64,000 nucleotides of DNA from Ideonella_A sp963843805 (GTDB taxonomy: Bacteria > Pseudomonadota > Gammaproteobacteria > Burkholderiales > Burkholderiaceae_C). The notes below the pieces were generated by a model, which had not been told where the DNA came from, ran no database searches, and saw only the letters and a list, made by a program, of their open reading frames with translations. Both the position numbers and the translations under genes were made by a program. Below, one piece after another: positions 60,265 through 64,000 of the stretch. The stretch covers positions 434,001-498,000 of the forward strand of contig CAWJLY010000001.1 in NCBI GenBank assembly GCA_963843805.1, written 5' to 3'. Position 1 is the stretch's first letter. Every line of letters begins with the position of its first letter.

Positions 60265-61043
60265 CTACTGCTCGGCGAACGCACGTTCGATCACGAAATG
60301 ACCGGGTGTCGAGGTATTGCCCTCGCTGAAGCCGCGTTGTTCGAGCAGCAGCTTCAGGTCGCGCAGCATGCCCGGACTGCCGCAGATCATCACCCGGTCA
60401 TTGGCGACATCGAGCGCTGGAATCTGCAGATCGGTGAACAGCTTGCCGCTGGCTCGATCAGTTCGGTGATGCGGCCCATGTTGCGGTACGACTCGCGGGT
60501 GACCGTCGGGTAGTAGAGCAACTGGCTCTTCACCAGATCGCCGATCAATTCATGAGCCGGCAGATGTTCGGTCAAGCAGGTCGTGATAGGCCAGTTCATC
60601 GGCCTGGCGAACGCCATGGACCAGCACGATCTGTTCGAATTTCTCGTAGGTCTCCGGGTCCCGGATGATCGACATGAACGGCGCCAGGCCCGTCCCGGTC
60701 GACAACAGATACAGGCGCTTGCCGGGCAGCAGGTAGTCGATGACCAGGGTGCCGGTCGGCTTCTTGCCGACGATGATGCTGTCGCCGACCTCGATATGCT
60801 GCAGCCGCGACGTCAAGCGGGCCGTCAGGCACCTTGATGCTGAGAAACTCGAGATGGTCCTCGTAGTTCGCGCTGACGATGCTGTACGCCCGCAGCAGCG
60901 GCTTGCCATCGACCTTCAGCCCGATCATCGTGAAGTGTCCGTTGCGAAAGCGCAGCGCCTGATCTCGCGTCGTCGTGAACGTGAACAGCTTGTTGGTCCA
61001 GTGGTGAACGCTCAAGCACGCGCTCTTCATTAAAAGCACTCAT
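60265..61043 (-). CDS. fpr: ferredoxin/flavodoxin-NADP+ reductase, frameshifted
   Basis: FAD enzyme moving electrons between NADPH and ferredoxin or flavodoxin. After MSAFNEERVL and a frame change near 61010 come SVHHWTNKLFTFTTTRDQAL and FRNGHFTMIGLKVDGKPLLR, with the FAD motif RAYSIVSANYEDHLEFLSIK. Past changes near 60820 the NADP part reads IIVGKKPTGTLVIDYLLPGK, LYLLSTGTGLAPFMSIIRDP and VLVHGVRQADELAYHDLL. After changes near 60575 and 60450 it ends FVIERAFAEQ at a TAG at 60265. Total about 259 codons. The ATG at 61043 fits the family N-terminus. Confidence 0.9.
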
Positions 61044-61223
61044 TCGGGAATCTGCGATGCCGGGTCAACTCCGGATCATGCCATTGCACGCTCAGGTGTC
61101 AAAGTTCTGAAAAATTGTTTTGATATACGAATTGGTGACTATCAATTCAGCCCGACGGTCCCGAATGGCGCATCGGTCTGGACACAATAGTGCTCCAGAA
61201 GCCTCGTAGGTGATAGACGCCTC

Positions 61224-61252
61224 TTGAAATCCATCAAGGCGACCCCTATAAT
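61224..61252 (+). promoter_or_regulatory. groES promoter (sigma-70 type, possible sigma-32 overlap)
   Basis: TTGAAA at 61224-61229, a 17-base spacer and TATAAT at 61247-61252. CTTGAA followed by CCCCTATA in the same stretch also resembles a heat-shock sigma-32 promoter. It ends eight bases before the CIRCE. The rest of the 338 bases from fpr to groES (61044-61381) holds no gene. Confidence 0.8.
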
Positions 61253-61259
61253 TGACCTG

Positions 61260-61286
61260 CTAGCACTCATCGGATAGGAGTGCTAA
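61260..61286. promoter_or_regulatory. CIRCE operator (HrcA binding site)
   Basis: CTAGCACTC, nine bases, GAGTGCTAA: eight of nine positions in the left arm match the CIRCE consensus TTAGCACTC, and the right arm is perfect. It lies just downstream of the -10 of the groES promoter, where HrcA binding would block transcription. Confidence 0.93.
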
Positions 61287-61381
61287 CGGCGACCGAGACC
61301 CCGCAACAGCCCTTTCGGCGAGCGATGCAACCGGCGCCACCCTGTCCAAAACAAGTTCGCCAATCATCCTTAGGAGATGCA

Positions 61382-61675
61382 ATGAAACTTCGTCCTCTTC
61401 ACGATCGCGTGATCGTCAAACGCCTCGAACAGGAAACCAAGACCGCATCGGGCATCGTGATTCCCGACAACGCCGCCGAAAAGCCCGACCAAGGCGAAGT
61501 CATGGCCGTCGGCCCTGGCAAGCGCAGCGAAAAGACGGGCGACTTCATCGCGCTGAACATCAAGGTCGGTGACCGTGTCCTGTTCGGCAAATACAGCGGC
61601 CAGACCGTCAAGGTCGACGGCGACGAGTTGCTGGTGATGCGCGAAGAAGACCTCTTCGCTGTTGTCGAGAAATAA
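61382..61675 (+). CDS. groES: co-chaperonin GroES
   Basis: Intact, 97 residues. Heptameric lid of the GroEL chamber. MKLRPLHDRVIVKRLEQETK, TASGIVIPDNAAEKPDQGEV (the mobile loop that contacts GroEL), MAVGPGKRSEKTGDFIALNI and GDELLVMREEDLFAVVEK. AGGAGA lies six bases before the ATG. Controlled by the promoter and CIRCE upstream; cotranscribed with groEL. Confidence 0.98.
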   Translation: MKLRPLHDRVIVKRLEQETKTASGIVIPDNAAEKPDQGEVMAVGPGKRSEKTGDFIALNIKVGDRVLFGKYSGQTVKVDGDELLVMREEDLFAVVEK

Positions 61676-61680
61676 AGCTA

Positions 61681-61818
61681 CTGCGCGGACGTCATGCGTC
61701 GTCGGCAGTGCTCGGAATCCTCACGTACTCAAGTACGTTCCGGTTCCTGCGCTCCGTCCGCCTAGCCTGACGTTCGCTCGCTACGCTTTCTTTCCCGACA
61801 ACTGAGCGGCGAAGAAAG
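61681..61818. repeat. structured groES-groEL intergenic region with inverted repeats
   Basis: The 173-base gap between groES and groEL contains several paired arms. ACGTACT at 61723-61729 pairs with AGTACGT at 61732-61738 across two bases; GCGGACG at 61685 pairs with CGTCCGC at 61755; GCTTTCTT near 61785 pairs with AAGAAAGC near 61812. It could be an RNA processing or stability element, or a copy of a dispersed repeat. No other copy was noticed in the window. Confidence 0.5.
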
Positions 61819-61848
61819 CGGCTACTCAATCAGATTCGGAGAATACAA

Positions 61849-63504
<1,656 letters not shown>

Positions 63505-63546
63505 TGTCCGCCCGGCACGGCAGCCGCCGTGCCCACTGATCGTTGC

Positions 63547-63574
63547 AAGGGCCGCATTGATGCGGCCCTTTTTT
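63547..63574 (+). terminator. intrinsic terminator after groEL
   Basis: AAGGGCCGCA, loop TTGA, TGCGGCCCTT, then a T-run: a textbook rho-independent terminator. It also borders the stop of the convergent hydrolase gene, whose TAA lies in the T-run. Confidence 0.95.
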
Positions 63575-64000
63575 ATGGCTTCGGCTGGTTCGTGGGCGCG
63601 CGATCCGCCACGAAGGCGGCGACCGTGTCGGCCAGCCGGTCGGGCTGCTGGTGGATCACCAGTGGTCGGCATCCGGCCATCGCTCGATCCGCAGATCGGC
63701 AACGAAGGCCTCGATCCCGTCGAGCAGGCACGGCAGCAAAGCCTTGTCTGCCTCCCCCCAGACGACCAGCGTCGGCACCTTGACAGTGACCGCCTCGTCG
63801 GGCAGTTGCAATGCGAACAACGAACGATCGTCCATGGTCGGCGGCCGCAATGGCGATGCGCGGTAGTAGTTCAGCGGCCCGTCCAGGCCGCGCCGCCAGA
63901 TTGCGCGATAGCGCTCACGCATCGGTTCGTCGAGCCAGCTCGGCGGGGCCTGCGTGGCACCTGCTTCGCCCCAGGATTCGAAGAACCGCCACAACCGGGC
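63573..64000 (-). CDS. alpha/beta hydrolase, 5' part beyond the window, frameshifted
   Basis: C-terminal part of an alpha/beta-fold hydrolase. The segment FFESWGEAGATQAPPSWLDE, MRERYRAIWRRGLDGPLNYY, VPTLVVWGEADKALLPCLLD and DLRIERWPDADHW has the late-domain Asp (VVWGEADKAL) and the His of the triad (DADHW). A one-base change at about 63660 hides the rest, HQQPDRLADTVAAFVADRAP, ending at TAA at 63573. The nucleophile lies outside the window. Epoxide hydrolase and haloalkane dehalogenase-like members share these features; substrate unknown. Confidence 0.78.

Overview
The window is about 64 kb of GC-rich chromosome from a betaproteobacterium, most likely Burkholderiales or a close relative. The evidence is the housekeeping gene order: miaB; hemA-prfA-prmC-grxD-ubiX; a transglycosylase gene after proS, divergent from rppH; rplU-rpmA-obgE-proB opposite ispB; tRNA-Pro; pilB-pilC-pilD-coaE-zapD-yacG; and groES-groEL with a CIRCE element. 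I see no insertion sequence, prophage, CRISPR array or rRNA.

Layout. 1-3187: a two-component pair (LuxR-type regulator and a membrane histidine kinase cut by the window edge), a MaoC-like hydratase and a ParA-like ATPase, all on minus. 3340-5942: kefF-like oxidoreductase and a KefB/C-type K+/H+ antiporter. 5917-9241: a zinc uptake operon (Zur-type regulator, a 39-residue membrane peptide, ZnuC, ZnuB, ZnuA). 9270-10969: RutE-like nitroreductase, a DUF1841 protein and an unrecognised protein ending in a strong hairpin. 11050-38069: a type VI secretion (T6SS) locus on minus. 38211-41410: an exported protein, miaB, a PhyH-family dioxygenase and a small membrane protein. 41519-64000: housekeeping genes, type IV pilus biogenesis genes, fpr, groESL and a partial alpha/beta hydrolase.

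The T6SS is transcribed from tagH (38069) down to clpV (11050): tagH, pppA-like phosphatase, TPR-methyltransferase, vgrG, DUF4123 adaptor, a second TssC-like gene, tssK, tssL (with an OmpA domain), tssM, tagF, tssA, tssB, tssC, hcp, tagJ, tssE, tssF, tssG, tssH. I cannot find tssJ, a PpkA-type kinase, a PAAR gene or an obvious effector. Absence of tssJ together with a peptidoglycan-binding TssL recalls the Agrobacterium imp-type loci. The second TssC-like protein and the TPR-methyltransferase are the least ordinary parts.

A technical point shapes the whole annotation. Many genes are interrupted by single-base frameshifts, densest from about 8.7 to 44.1 kb, and these include essential genes (hemA, prfA, proS, rpmA). 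Most that I could resolve are one-base changes in short homopolymers, and the broken frames stay clean on either side. I therefore treat them as probable sequencing or assembly errors and annotate each gene over its full span as CDS, not as pseudogenes.
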